A DNA stretch of 64,000 nt from Aminivibrio pyruvatiphilus (GTDB taxonomy: Bacteria > Synergistota > Synergistia > Synergistales > Aminobacteriaceae). The stretch spans positions 124,001 through 188,000 of the forward strand of contig NZ_SORI01000002.1 in assembly GCF_004366815.1 (NCBI RefSeq), in the 5' to 3' direction. Position numbers and translations under genes: made by a program. Of the stretch, positions 34,337 through 42,297 are shown piece by piece. The notes beneath the pieces were generated by a model, which searched no databases, was not told the DNA's origin, and saw only the letters and a list, made by a program, of their open reading frames with translations. Within the stretch, counting starts at the first letter, position 1. Every line of letters starts with the position of its first letter.

Positions 34337-35065
34337 CTACCGGAGAGCGGCGAAAAGGCAGAGGGAAAGGATCTCCGACAGCTCGCACACCGCCCCGTAG
34401 GAATCTCCGGTGAGTCCCCCCAGGAGGGAGGCCAGCCACCAGGAAAAGAGCAGTGCAGAAAGGGGAACGAGAGGAAGGAGGAGGATGCCGGGCACGCCTC
34501 CCGCCGCCGCGGCCAGAAGGACTGCGGCGGCAGTGCCGGTGAAAAGGCAGCCGCTCGTGCAGCCTTTCCGGAACAGGTCTCCCATGCCGCCCGGGCGGGC
34601 GGAGGGAAAGAAACGCAGAGCGAAGAGGATGGCCCACCTGCCCAGGACTGGAGCGAGGAAGAGAGCCTGCAGGGCCGCCGTCCTTCCCGTCCCGGCGAGA
34701 AGGGAAATTTTCAGCACAAGGGCGGAAGCCACGGCGATTCCTCCGAAGGTGCCGAGCCGGCTGTCCTTCATGATGGCCAGCCGTGATTCCCGGCAGTATC
34801 CACCCCCGATGCCGTCGAACGTGTCGGCCAGGCCGTCCAGGTGCAGCCCCCGGGTGAGAAACGCCCAGAGGACCGCCGCGAAGGCAGCCGCCGCCGGGGG
34901 AGGCAGGAGAACGGCAAGGCCGGCGTGGCCGGCGGCAAGGAGTGCCCCCAGCAGGGCCCCGACGAGGGGGAACCACCCGGAGGACCTTCCGAGATCCTCC
35001 GGGGTGCTCTCAAGGCGGGGGCAGGGCAGGATCGTCAGAAAGCCAAGAGCACGGAAAAAATCCAC
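34337..35065 (-). CDS. cobS: Cobalamin synthase (adenosylcobinamide-GDP ribazoletransferase)
   Basis: 242-residue polytopic membrane enzyme joining adenosylcobinamide-GDP and alpha-ribazole (phosphate), the last assembly step of cobalamin. Family signature LTRGLHLDGLADTFDG with the conserved Asp residues, and LTGDSYGAVCELSEI near the C-terminus, are present; at least five hydrophobic helices. GTG start 6 bp after the cobT stop. Last gene of the seven-gene cobalamin operon. Confidence 0.93.
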   Translation of the reverse strand: MDFFRALGFLTILPCPRLESTPEDLGRSSGWFPLVGALLGALLAAGHAGLAVLLPPPAAAAFAAVLWAFLTRGLHLDGLADTFDGIGGGYCRESRLAIMKDSRLGTFGGIAVASALVLKISLLAGTGRTAALQALFLAPVLGRWAILFALRFFPSARPGGMGDLFRKGCTSGCLFTGTAAAVLLAAAAGGVPGILLLPLVPLSALLFSWWLASLLGGLTGDSYGAVCELSEILSLCLFAALR

Positions 35066-35071
35066 TTTTCT

Positions 35072-36154
35072 CTACGCTCCCGGGACGCCCGCTCCGGGTT
35101 CGACCGGTCCGGAGACTCCGGCGCTCTCGAAGGTGGCCATTTCTCTGAGCACCTTTGACGCTGCCTCGGCCAGGGACATGGCAAGGGCGGCTCCCGTCCC
35201 CTCACCGAGCCGCATGCCCAGGTCGAGCAGCGGTTCCGCCTCGAGGAAGCGAAGAAGGTGTTCGTGGCCAATTTCCACCGACTTGTGGGAACAGATCATG
35301 TAATCCCTGCAGGCAGGGCATACCAGGACGGCAATCACCGCTGCCGCCGTGGAGATGAAGCCGTCCACCGCCACGGGGATGCCCAGGGACGCCGCACCGA
35401 TGACAGCGCCGGCGATGCCCCCGATCTCGAACCCGCCCACTTTTGACAGGATGCCGATGCCGTCCCGGGGATCCGGCGAATGGAGGGCCAGGGCTCCCTC
35501 GATGACGGCGATCTTTCTTTTGAGCCCCTCGTCGGTGAGACCTGCTCCCCGGCCTGTGGCCAGGGGAACGGGAACGCCGGTGACGGCGCAGGCGATGGCC
35601 GTGGACGGTGTGGTGTTTCCGATGCCCATCTCACCGGTGCCGAGGATGTCCATGCCCTTCGCCGCTTCCTCCTCCACTGCGGCGATGCCTTCTTCCAGGG
35701 AACGGACTGCCTGCTCCGCGGTCATGGCCGGACCGCGGAAGAGGTTCGCCGTTCCCCTGGCAATCTTCCGAACCTGGAGTCCTTCCCTGGGCTCGAAGTC
35801 GTGGGCCACCCCCATGTCCACCAGGACGACCCTGGCACCCACGTGACGGGCCAGGACGTTCACTCCCCCGCCGCCTCCCAGAAAGTTGAGCACCTGCTGG
35901 ACGGTAACCTCCCGGGGGTAGAGGGCGACTCCCTCGTCCACCACCCCGTGATCCCCCGCCATAGTGAGGATGACCTTGTGCCGTATCACGGGACGGGCTG
36001 TGCGCTGTATTCCGGCGAGCTGGACCGAAAGGTCCTCGAGCTTCCCGAGGCTCCCCTTCGGCTTGGTGAGGGAGTCCTGCCGCCGTCTCGCCTCCTCCAT
36101 GGAAGAGGTGCAGAGCGGGCGAACCCGGGCGATTGCCTGTTCTAGTGTCGTCAT
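35072..36154 (-). CDS. cobT: Nicotinate-nucleotide:dimethylbenzimidazole phosphoribosyltransferase
   Basis: 360-residue CobT making alpha-ribazole phosphate (or its analogue) for the lower ligand. It shows KPKGSLGKLEDL, TMAGDHGVVDEGVALYP, MGIGNTTPSTAI and the catalytic glutamate E318 in LGEGTGAAL. The ATG follows CAGGAGG. Separated from cobU by 68 bp, the largest gap inside this operon. Confidence 0.95.
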   Translation of the reverse strand: MTTLEQAIARVRPLCTSSMEEARRRQDSLTKPKGSLGKLEDLSVQLAGIQRTARPVIRHKVILTMAGDHGVVDEGVALYPREVTVQQVLNFLGGGGGVNVLARHVGARVVLVDMGVAHDFEPREGLQVRKIARGTANLFRGPAMTAEQAVRSLEEGIAAVEEEAAKGMDILGTGEMGIGNTTPSTAIACAVTGVPVPLATGRGAGLTDEGLKRKIAVIEGALALHSPDPRDGIGILSKVGGFEIGGIAGAVIGAASLGIPVAVDGFISTAAAVIAVLVCPACRDYMICSHKSVEIGHEHLLRFLEAEPLLDLGMRLGEGTGAALAMSLAEAASKVLREMATFESAGVSGPVEPGAGVPGA

Positions 36155-36222
36155 GATGCCTCCTGGTTTTCCCGATGTCGGGCTGGATGAACGGTCTCCG
36201 CGGACCGTCTATGACTGTGGCG

Positions 36223-36768
36223 CTATTTCAGTTTCAGGGACAGGCCGGCCACAACGAGCCAGGCTTCCCCGGCGGAGCGGGCCGCCTCCTGGTTGGCCAG
36301 CCCCAGGAGATCCCGGTACAGCCGGCCCAGAGGGGTGGGGGGAATCACCCCCAGGCCCGTTTCGCTGGAGACGGCCACCACGTCGGCAGCAGAGGCCGAT
36401 GCGGCCCGGCAGAACGCCCGCACCCTCCTGAGAATCGCCTCCTCTTGCCCTCCCTGTTGTTCCGGCAGGAAAAAGAGAAGGTTCGAAACCCAGAGGCCGA
36501 GGCAGTCCACCAGGGCCACGGAACCGCTTTCCAGATTCAGAAGGGCCTCTTCCAGGGCCAGGGGCTCCTCCACGGTCCTCCACGCGGAAGGGCGCCGCTT
36601 TCTGTGCCGGTCGATCCGGTCCGCCATCTCCGGATCTTCGGGCCTGGATTCGCAGGTGGCGATGTAGACCACTTTTTTCCCCGCGCGCTCGGCCTCGCGG
36701 ACCAGGTTCTCGGCGAATTCGCTCTTGCCGCTCCTGCTTCCGCCGAGGACAAGAGTCAGCCTGCCCAT
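36223..36768 (-). CDS. cobU: Adenosylcobinamide kinase/guanylyltransferase
   Basis: 181-residue CobU that phosphorylates adenosylcobinamide and transfers GMP. P-loop GGSRSGKS at residues 9-16, YIATCESRPEDPEMADRI, and the histidine region RIDRHRKRRP with the WRTVEEPL sequence. The ATG shares its A with the TGA of cobD, showing tight coupling. Confidence 0.95.
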   Translation of the reverse strand: MGRLTLVLGGSRSGKSEFAENLVREAERAGKKVVYIATCESRPEDPEMADRIDRHRKRRPSAWRTVEEPLALEEALLNLESGSVALVDCLGLWVSNLLFFLPEQQGGQEEAILRRVRAFCRAASASAADVVAVSSETGLGVIPPTPLGRLYRDLLGLANQEAARSAGEAWLVVAGLSLKLK

Positions 36769-37865
36769 CAGGACGCCTCCTTCCGGTATGCAGCCAGGCA
36801 TTCCACGAGCCGCCGGTTCTCCTCCCCGCTCTTCACGCCCACCCGGACGTATCCGGAAAGGCCGAAGGAGGAGCAGTCCCTCGCGAGAATGCGCCGTTCC
36901 CACAGAAAGTCCCGGAGCCGCCCGGTATTCCCGGCCCGGAAGAGAAGAAAATTGCCCGAGGACGGAAGAGGGGGGAAACCGGCCTCTGCAAGGTCCCGGG
37001 CCAGATCTGCGGCAAGCTTCCGGAGACCGGCCCACTGGGCCTCATAGTACCCCCGGGCGCGCAGGGCCGCAAGACCGGCGGCCTGGGCGCATGCGTTCAC
37101 GCTCCAGGGAGGCTGAATGGATGCGAGATACCCCACAAGCCGGGGATCTCCCAGGATATAGCCCAGGCGAAGCCCCGTCAGGCCGTAGTCCTTGGTCATG
37201 GACCGGAGAAGAAGAAGGCCGGGCCCCATAAGCGGCAATGCCGACGATCCCGGGGGGGCGAAGTTCACGTAGGCCTCGTCGAGGACAAGCAGGGTGCCCG
37301 TCCCGTTGCAGGCGGAGAGCATGCGGAGAAGCTCCTCTTTCGAGGGGAGGATTCCCGTGGGATTGTTGGGGGAACACACCCAGGCAAGGGAGGGGCGTGC
37401 CGTCCTGACATGGTCTTCCAAATCAGCCAGGGGAAAGGCGAACTCTTCCTCCTCCCGCGCCGGAACTTCCAGGATGCCGGCCCCGGCCAGTTCGGAGGCT
37501 GAACGGTATTCCCCGAAGGTGGGGGAAGCGATAAGGGCTGTCTTTCCCCTGTCGGCAAAGGCGAAGGCACAGAGGAAGATGGCCTGGGCGAGGCCGTTGG
37601 TCACCAGGACGGATTCGGGCGCCACGCCGTGAAGTTCCGCAAGGGCGGCGCGGAGTTCCCCGGAGGCGGAATCGGGGTACCGGGTGAGAGCGGCGCCGGA
37701 GACGGCTTCGGCTATTTCCGGGCAGGGAGGGAAGGGATTGGTGGAGACGCTGAAGTCAAGGACCTCCCCAGGGGTAACACCCTCCTTCCGAAGCCGGGCA
37801 TAGTCGAGGCCTCCGTGCCGGGCGGGCCGCCCGGTGAGAATCTCCGGCCTAACGAAACAGTCCAT
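36768..37865 (-). CDS. cobD: L-threonine-O-3-phosphate decarboxylase (aminotransferase class I/II)
   Basis: 365-residue PLP enzyme of fold type I that makes the aminopropanol phosphate linker of cobalamin. Evidence: DFSVSTNPFPP near the N-terminus, CSPNNPTGILPS, LDEAYVNF and the Schiff-base lysine in RSMTKDYGLTGLRLGY. It is adjacent to pduX, which supplies its phosphothreonine substrate. The ATG at 37865 overlaps cbiB by 17 bp. General HisC-like aminotransferase activity is the alternative, but context fixes the call. Confidence 0.9.
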   Translation of the reverse strand: MDCFVRPEILTGRPARHGGLDYARLRKEGVTPGEVLDFSVSTNPFPPCPEIAEAVSGAALTRYPDSASGELRAALAELHGVAPESVLVTNGLAQAIFLCAFAFADRGKTALIASPTFGEYRSASELAGAGILEVPAREEEEFAFPLADLEDHVRTARPSLAWVCSPNNPTGILPSKEELLRMLSACNGTGTLLVLDEAYVNFAPPGSSALPLMGPGLLLLRSMTKDYGLTGLRLGYILGDPRLVGYLASIQPPWSVNACAQAAGLAALRARGYYEAQWAGLRKLAADLARDLAEAGFPPLPSSGNFLLFRAGNTGRLRDFLWERRILARDCSSFGLSGYVRVGVKSGEENRRLVECLAAYRKEAS

Positions 37866-38772
37866 GAAGGCCACCGAGCACCGCCGCTGCGGCAATCACA
37901 AGCCCCGAGGCGATGCGGACCACCCGGAGGGCTCTCCGGAGGACATCCTCGTCCAGCGGTCCGGTTCCGCCGGGAAGGACATAGACGCCCCGCTTCTCCA
38001 GGGTCACCCCCAGCAGTCCGGCCATGACGGACATGGTCCACCCGGCGTTGGGGCTGGAGGTGAAGAGACGGTCCCGTTTCAGGGCCTCAATCCCGGAGAG
38101 GACATCCTCACCGGCGATGGCCCCTGCCGCCAGCAGGAGGAAGGCGGAGACCCGGGCGGGAATCCAGTTGAGCACGTCGTCGCACCTGGCGGCGAACTTT
38201 CCGCCCCATTCCATGTCGCCGCCCCGGTAGCCGATCATGGAGTCGCAGGTGTTGCAGAACCGGTAGAAAAATGCGCCCGGCAGCCCGAAAACGCCGAAGA
38301 AGAAGAGGGGGGACGCCAGGCTGTCGGTGAGGTTCTCCGCCAGGGATTCCACTGCCGCCCCCGTCACTTCCTCCCTGGAGAGGTCTTCGGTCTCCCTGCT
38401 CACCAGGTCCCGGGAGAGCTTTCTCCGGGCCCCGGGAAGGTCGTTCCGTTCAAGGGAGTCGAGGACCCCTTTCCCCGCCTCGAGAAGGCCCGAAAGGGAA
38501 AAGGTGGTCTTGAGCAGCGGCACCGCGAGGATGGCGAAGAGAAAATCGGGGAACATGCCGAGAATTCTGGCCGGCCACGAAAAGAGAAAGCCGCCGGAGA
38601 GCACCAGGGCACCGCCGAAATAGAGCAGGGCCCGCTCCCTCCCCGAGGGACGGTACTTCCAGAAGGCGGAGATGTATTTCCCCATGTAGACCACGGGATG
38701 GTATTTTGACGGGGGCTCGCCGATGAGGAGATCCCACACCGTCGCCCCCAGGAGGATGAAAACGAGCATCAT
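37849..38772 (-). CDS. cbiB: Adenosylcobinamide-phosphate synthase
   Basis: 307-residue membrane protein attaching aminopropanol (phosphate) to adenosylcobyrate. It has DLLIGEPPSKYHPVVYMGK, ESLAENLTDSLASPLFFF, RFCNTCDSMIGYR and SPNAGWTMSVMAGLLGV, all family hallmarks. The two adjacent ATGs overlap the pduX stop (ATGATG). Shown as CobD in E. coli/Salmonella CbiB nomenclature differences; named cbiB here to avoid confusion with the decarboxylase next to it. Confidence 0.93.
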   Translation of the reverse strand: MMLVFILLGATVWDLLIGEPPSKYHPVVYMGKYISAFWKYRPSGRERALLYFGGALVLSGGFLFSWPARILGMFPDFLFAILAVPLLKTTFSLSGLLEAGKGVLDSLERNDLPGARRKLSRDLVSRETEDLSREEVTGAAVESLAENLTDSLASPLFFFGVFGLPGAFFYRFCNTCDSMIGYRGGDMEWGGKFAARCDDVLNWIPARVSAFLLLAAGAIAGEDVLSGIEALKRDRLFTSSPNAGWTMSVMAGLLGVTLEKRGVYVLPGGTGPLDEDVLRRALRVVRIASGLVIAAAAVLGGLHGLFR

Positions 38773-39659
38773 GGGCTTTTCTTCCTTTCTTCCGTTCTCG
38801 GCCCGCCGGGGACGAGGGAGTGCACTTTTCCCTCCCACCCCGGGGAAAGCCGCCGGGCCGCCGTTTCCAGAATGTCACCCTCCCGGCCCGCTGCCCCGGA
38901 GGGAAGCAGGATGCCGTAGAGAGTGCCGCTGTGGGCCACGCAGACCCCGTGCCCTTCCAGCAGGGAGCAGAGGGCGAAGCATTCGTCGAGGCGGGGCTTA
39001 TCCAGAAGCCGGGCTGCCGCCCGGGCACTCATGGACGCTCCCCTTCCCAGGGTCTCCGGGTCGCCCTGCTCCACCCCCCGGAGGACCAGGGAGAAGGCCT
39101 CCCGGTGAAGGGCCGCAAGGGACGAAAGGACAGGGCGGCTGTCCCTGCTGTTGAATTCCTCGGTGTCCACGGTTCCCCCCCAGTCGAGCACGAGCACCGT
39201 CAGAGGCGGAGGGGGCCCGAGAAATCTCATGATCCTCCCCTCCCGATGGTCGAGGAGAGCCAGCCCCGGCCAGGCGATGCTGTCGGTGGGCTCCACCGAA
39301 AGGGCGATGGAGGAAGCCTCTTCCGGCGGCAGGGAAATTCCCGCAAGGGTGGCCGCGCAGGCGAGGGCCGAAAGAATATCGGCGGTGCTGCTGGCGTACC
39401 CCTTGCCTTCGGGAAGGGCCTCCAGCCGTTCCACCACGAGGTTCCGTCCTGCAAGGGGCCGTCGCTCAAGGAAGTTTTCCAGGGCTCTCCGGGTCTTGCT
39501 CATCTCCCCGGGAAGGGAGAGTCCTTCTCCGGGGCGGGCGGTGACCCGGATCCTGGCGTACCTGTCTATGGGGCAGGACACGAGGCAGGGGACGCCGTCA
39601 AGGGTGCCCTGGAAAAGCTCCCCGCAGGTTCCCGGGCAGGCGGCGGCGACGGTGCTCAT
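38769..39659 (-). CDS. pduX: L-threonine kinase (GHMP family, PduX-like)
   Basis: 296-residue GHMP kinase. The start ACPGTCGELFQGTLDG and CPIDRYARI are typical of PduX, the GHMP ATP-binding motif is ALPEGKGYASSTADI, and the third motif lies in VCVAHSGTLYGILLP. It makes L-threonine O-3-phosphate for CobD. ATGA overlap with cobQ at one end and with cbiB at the other. Presence beside cobD shows that the linker is built from threonine within this operon. Confidence 0.9.
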   Translation of the reverse strand: MSTVAAACPGTCGELFQGTLDGVPCLVSCPIDRYARIRVTARPGEGLSLPGEMSKTRRALENFLERRPLAGRNLVVERLEALPEGKGYASSTADILSALACAATLAGISLPPEEASSIALSVEPTDSIAWPGLALLDHREGRIMRFLGPPPPLTVLVLDWGGTVDTEEFNSRDSRPVLSSLAALHREAFSLVLRGVEQGDPETLGRGASMSARAAARLLDKPRLDECFALCSLLEGHGVCVAHSGTLYGILLPSGAAGREGDILETAARRLSPGWEGKVHSLVPGGPRTEERKKSP

Positions 39660-41131
39660 AGGCCGATGATCCGCTCCAGCGCCTTCATGTCGAGGGCGGC
39701 CTCCACCTCGTCGGCGAGGCGGTCGAAGGCCTGCTCCCGGACTTCCCTGAAGGGAAGGGCTTTCCCGGTTCCCTGCCGGCCCAGAGAGCGGAGCCACTCC
39801 TCCCGGAACTCCCCGCTGTCGAAGATGCCGTGGAGGTAGGTCCCCCAGATCCGTCCCCCCGCGCTCACGGCTCCGTCGGTCCTTCCGCCCCCAAGGGACA
39901 GGAGCGGTCTGGCTCCCCGGGGGAGAACCGTCCTTCCCATGTGGATCTCGTACCCTTCCACGGGAAGAGGCCGGGAACCCGGGAACCCCTCCCCGGGAAC
40001 GGTGGCGCCCGTTACTCTGGTGGTCTCCTTGGAGGCTTCGAAAAGAGTTTCGCCGGGAAGAAAGCCGAGCCCCTCCTCGCCGCCCCTGGCCCCTTCCACG
40101 CCCAGGGGGTCGGAGATCCGGCGGCCCAGCATCTGGTAGCCCCCGCAGATGCCCGCGAGAGATGCCCCCGACAGGGCAAGGGCCGCCAGGAGTCCGTCGA
40201 AGCCCGACCGGCGGAGCCATGCGAGGTCCTCCAGGGTGGTCTTGCTTCCGGGGAGGATGACGGCATGGGGCTTTCCCAGGTCTTCGGGCCTGTCCACGAA
40301 GCGGAGGGAAACTCCTTCCTCGAGGGCGAGGGGGTCGAAGTCGTCGTAGTTGGAAATGCGGGGAAACTTGACCACGGCGATGTCCACTCCCCCGGGAGCG
40401 CCGGAGGAGCGGTTCTCCTCGAGGTAGACCGAATCCTCCTGGGCCACGGCGAGATTTTTCAGCCAGGGAATCACCCCCAGGACGGGCCGTCCGCCCGTCA
40501 GGCCGGAGAGCATTTCGAGCCCCGGCTCGAGGAGTTTCACGTCCCCCCGGAACTTGTTGATGAGGAAGCCCTTCACCAGGGCCCTTTCCTCGTCGTCGAG
40601 GAGGGCCAGGGTTCCAGTGAGGGAGGCGAAGACGCCGCCCCTGTCGATGTCGCCGGCGAGGAGCACCGGGCAGCCGAAGGTGCGGGCGACCCGCATATTC
40701 ACGATCTCGCTCTTCTTGAGATTTATCTCCGCCGGACTGCCGGCCCCTTCCACGAGAAGGAGGTCGTTCTCTCCGGCGAGCTTTTCGAAGGAAGCGGCCA
40801 CCGACGCCCACAGGGTCTCCCTGCAGGCGTAATAATCCCCGGCCGAGAGGGTCTTCCACGGCCGTCCCATCAGGATCACCTGGGAGCGGGAGTGCCCTTC
40901 CGGCTTCAGGAGGACGGGGTTCATCTCCACCTCGGGCTCCCGCCCGGCAGCGGAGGCCTGCACAGCCTGGGCACGTCCCATTTCCTCCCCCCCGGGCGTG
41001 ACGAAGGAATTCAGAGCCATGTTCTGGGCCTTGAAGGGGGCCACCCGAAGACCCCTGCGGGCGAAAATGCGGCACAGGGCCGCCGTGAGGACGCTTTTCC
41101 CCACGGATGAGGATGTTCCCTGGATCATCAA
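39656..41131 (-). CDS. cobQ: Cobyric acid synthase
   Basis: 491-residue glutamine-dependent amidase of the CobQ/CbiP family, amidating side chains b, d, e and g of adenosylcobyrinate a,c-diamide. Residues 5-13 form the modified P-loop GTSSSVGKS; the triad GATase domain has AGICGGYQMLG (nucleophile Cys) and TYLHGIFDS (His). Starts with adjacent TTG (41131) and ATG (41128); neither has a clear ribosome site. First gene of the operon, about 55 bp after its promoter. Confidence 0.93.
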   Translation of the reverse strand: MMIQGTSSSVGKSVLTAALCRIFARRGLRVAPFKAQNMALNSFVTPGGEEMGRAQAVQASAAGREPEVEMNPVLLKPEGHSRSQVILMGRPWKTLSAGDYYACRETLWASVAASFEKLAGENDLLLVEGAGSPAEINLKKSEIVNMRVARTFGCPVLLAGDIDRGGVFASLTGTLALLDDEERALVKGFLINKFRGDVKLLEPGLEMLSGLTGGRPVLGVIPWLKNLAVAQEDSVYLEENRSSGAPGGVDIAVVKFPRISNYDDFDPLALEEGVSLRFVDRPEDLGKPHAVILPGSKTTLEDLAWLRRSGFDGLLAALALSGASLAGICGGYQMLGRRISDPLGVEGARGGEEGLGFLPGETLFEASKETTRVTGATVPGEGFPGSRPLPVEGYEIHMGRTVLPRGARPLLSLGGGRTDGAVSAGGRIWGTYLHGIFDSGEFREEWLRSLGRQGTGKALPFREVREQAFDRLADEVEAALDMKALERIIGL

Positions 41132-41185
41132 TGTCCGGGCGCGGATAGGCCATTCCCCCGATCGTGTCTATTCTGGACGGGTTCA

Positions 41186-41214
41186 ATGCTACCCACGGAG
41201 CCCCTTTTTTGCAA
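41186..41214 (-). promoter_or_regulatory. Sigma-70 promoter of the cobalamin operon
   Basis: On the minus strand TTGCAA (41214-41209), 17-bp spacer, TAGCAT (41191-41186). It would give a leader of only about 50 nt before cobQ, too short for a cobalamin riboswitch. Confidence 0.55.
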
Positions 41215-41252
41215 GCGGAGAAAAGAGCCTGAATATCCCGACAGAAAAAGGA

Positions 41253-41284
41253 CGCCCCGCTCCTCCGTCGGGAAGAGCGGGGCG
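41253..41284 (-). terminator. Terminator of the dodecin gene
   Basis: CGCCCCGCTC / GAGCGGGGCG, 10-bp perfect stem, followed on the minus strand by CCTTTTTC (and by TTTCGTTTTTT on the plus strand). It isolates dodecin from the cobalamin operon. Confidence 0.85.
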
Positions 41285-41362
41285 CCGTTTCGTTTTTTCC
41301 CTGAACACTGCAAGCAGGGGGAAGGGCCCCCTCCGGTCGCTGCCCCGTATCAGTGCAGGCCG

Positions 41363-41569
41363 CTAATGCTCATACTTGAAGGAGACTTTCACCTTCGCCC
41401 GGTAGGCCTTGATCATGCCGTTCTCCATGTGCATATCCAGCGCGGTCACCTCTGCCACCCGGAGATCCCTCAGGGACTCGGAAGCCCTCTCCACCGCTGC
41501 CGCCGCGGCCTTCTCCCAGGACTCGGTGCTGGTTCCGACGAGCTCGATAATCTTGTAGACGCTTTCCAT
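41363..41569 (-). CDS. Dodecin (flavin-binding/storage protein)
   Basis: 68-residue dodecin, a dodecameric flavin-binding protein. The sequence follows the family closely: VYKIIELVGTSTESWEKAAA, then VAEVTALDMHMENGMIKAYR and a terminal KVSFKYEH. AAAGGAGG precedes the ATG. It stands alone between a terminator and an AT-rich divergent promoter region shared with cobA. Confidence 0.95.
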   Translation of the reverse strand: MESVYKIIELVGTSTESWEKAAAAAVERASESLRDLRVAEVTALDMHMENGMIKAYRAKVKVSFKYEH

Positions 41570-41746
41570 TCCGTCGCCTCCTTTTTCCGGCTCCCCGGGA
41601 AAAATGGTCCTTCCCGGCCTCTCTACCATCCCCGGAGGTTCGGGGATCCGCCTGCCTGCCGGGCGACGGCCCGGCAAATATGACAGAATTATTATACATT
41701 ATAGCAGAGTGTGAAAACAGGTTTTCCCGAAGCCCCCCGTTGCCCC

Positions 41747-41752
41747 TATAAT
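41747..41752 (+). promoter_or_regulatory. Probable -10 element of cobA-cbiA
   Basis: A consensus TATAAT lies 26 bp before the cobA ATG; the matching -35 is weak. The short leader again leaves no room for a riboswitch. Confidence 0.45.
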
Positions 41753-41778
41753 GAAGAAAAACCACGGGGGAGTCTGCC

Positions 41779-42297
41779 ATGGAGTATCAGGGATATGTTC
41801 ACGTGTACACGGGAAACGGGAAGGGGAAGACCACCGCGGCCCTGGGACTGCTCCTCAGGGCTTCCGGGGCGGGCATGACGGTTTTTCTCGGCCAGTTCCT
41901 CAAACGGGGAGAATACAGCGAGCACTCCGCCCTTGCCCTTCTTCCCGGAGTGACTGTTGAAGCCTTCGGCGGGGAACGCAGGGTGGGGGCACCGCTGACG
42001 GAACAGGATTCCGCCCACGCCCGCGGCGGACTGGAGTGCCTCCGGGACGCGGTCTCGTCCGGAAAATGGGACCTGGTCATTGCCGACGAGATCTTCGTGG
42101 CCGTTCATCTGGGCCTCCTCGCCGAAACTGACGTGCTGGAGCTTCTGGAGGTGCGCCGCCCCTCCACGGAACTTGTGCTCACGGGGCGGTACGCCTTTCC
42201 GGAGATTCTGCGGAGGGCCGACCTGGTCACCGAAATGAAGGAGATGCGGCACTACTTTTCCCGGGGCGTCCCCGCCCGGAAGGGGATAGAAAAGTGA
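41779..42297 (+). CDS. cobA: ATP:cob(I)alamin adenosyltransferase (CobA/CobO type)
   Basis: 172-residue corrinoid adenosyltransferase. Nucleotide loop TGNGKGKTTAALGLLLRA, FLKRGEYSEH, the acidic strand DLVIADEI and the VLTGRYAFPEIL segment match the CobA/BtuR/CobO family. It adenosylates cobyrinate diamide or scavenged corrinoids. Its TGA overlaps the GTG of cbiA. Confidence 0.95.
   Translation: MEYQGYVHVYTGNGKGKTTAALGLLLRASGAGMTVFLGQFLKRGEYSEHSALALLPGVTVEAFGGERRVGAPLTEQDSAHARGGLECLRDAVSSGKWDLVIADEIFVAVHLGLLAETDVLELLEVRRPSTELVLTGRYAFPEILRRADLVTEMKEMRHYFSRGVPARKGIEK

Noticed and set aside
38769-41186. An apparent 805-codon open frame spanning pduX and the whole of cobQ
   Set aside because: Only its last 296 codons are real (pduX); the rest is the antiphase shadow of cobQ, as shown by Gly/Arg/Pro-rich nonsense.
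41678-41778. Possible cobalamin riboswitch before cobA
   Set aside because: Only about 100 bp is available between dodecin and cobA, and the -10 element lies 26 bp before the ATG.
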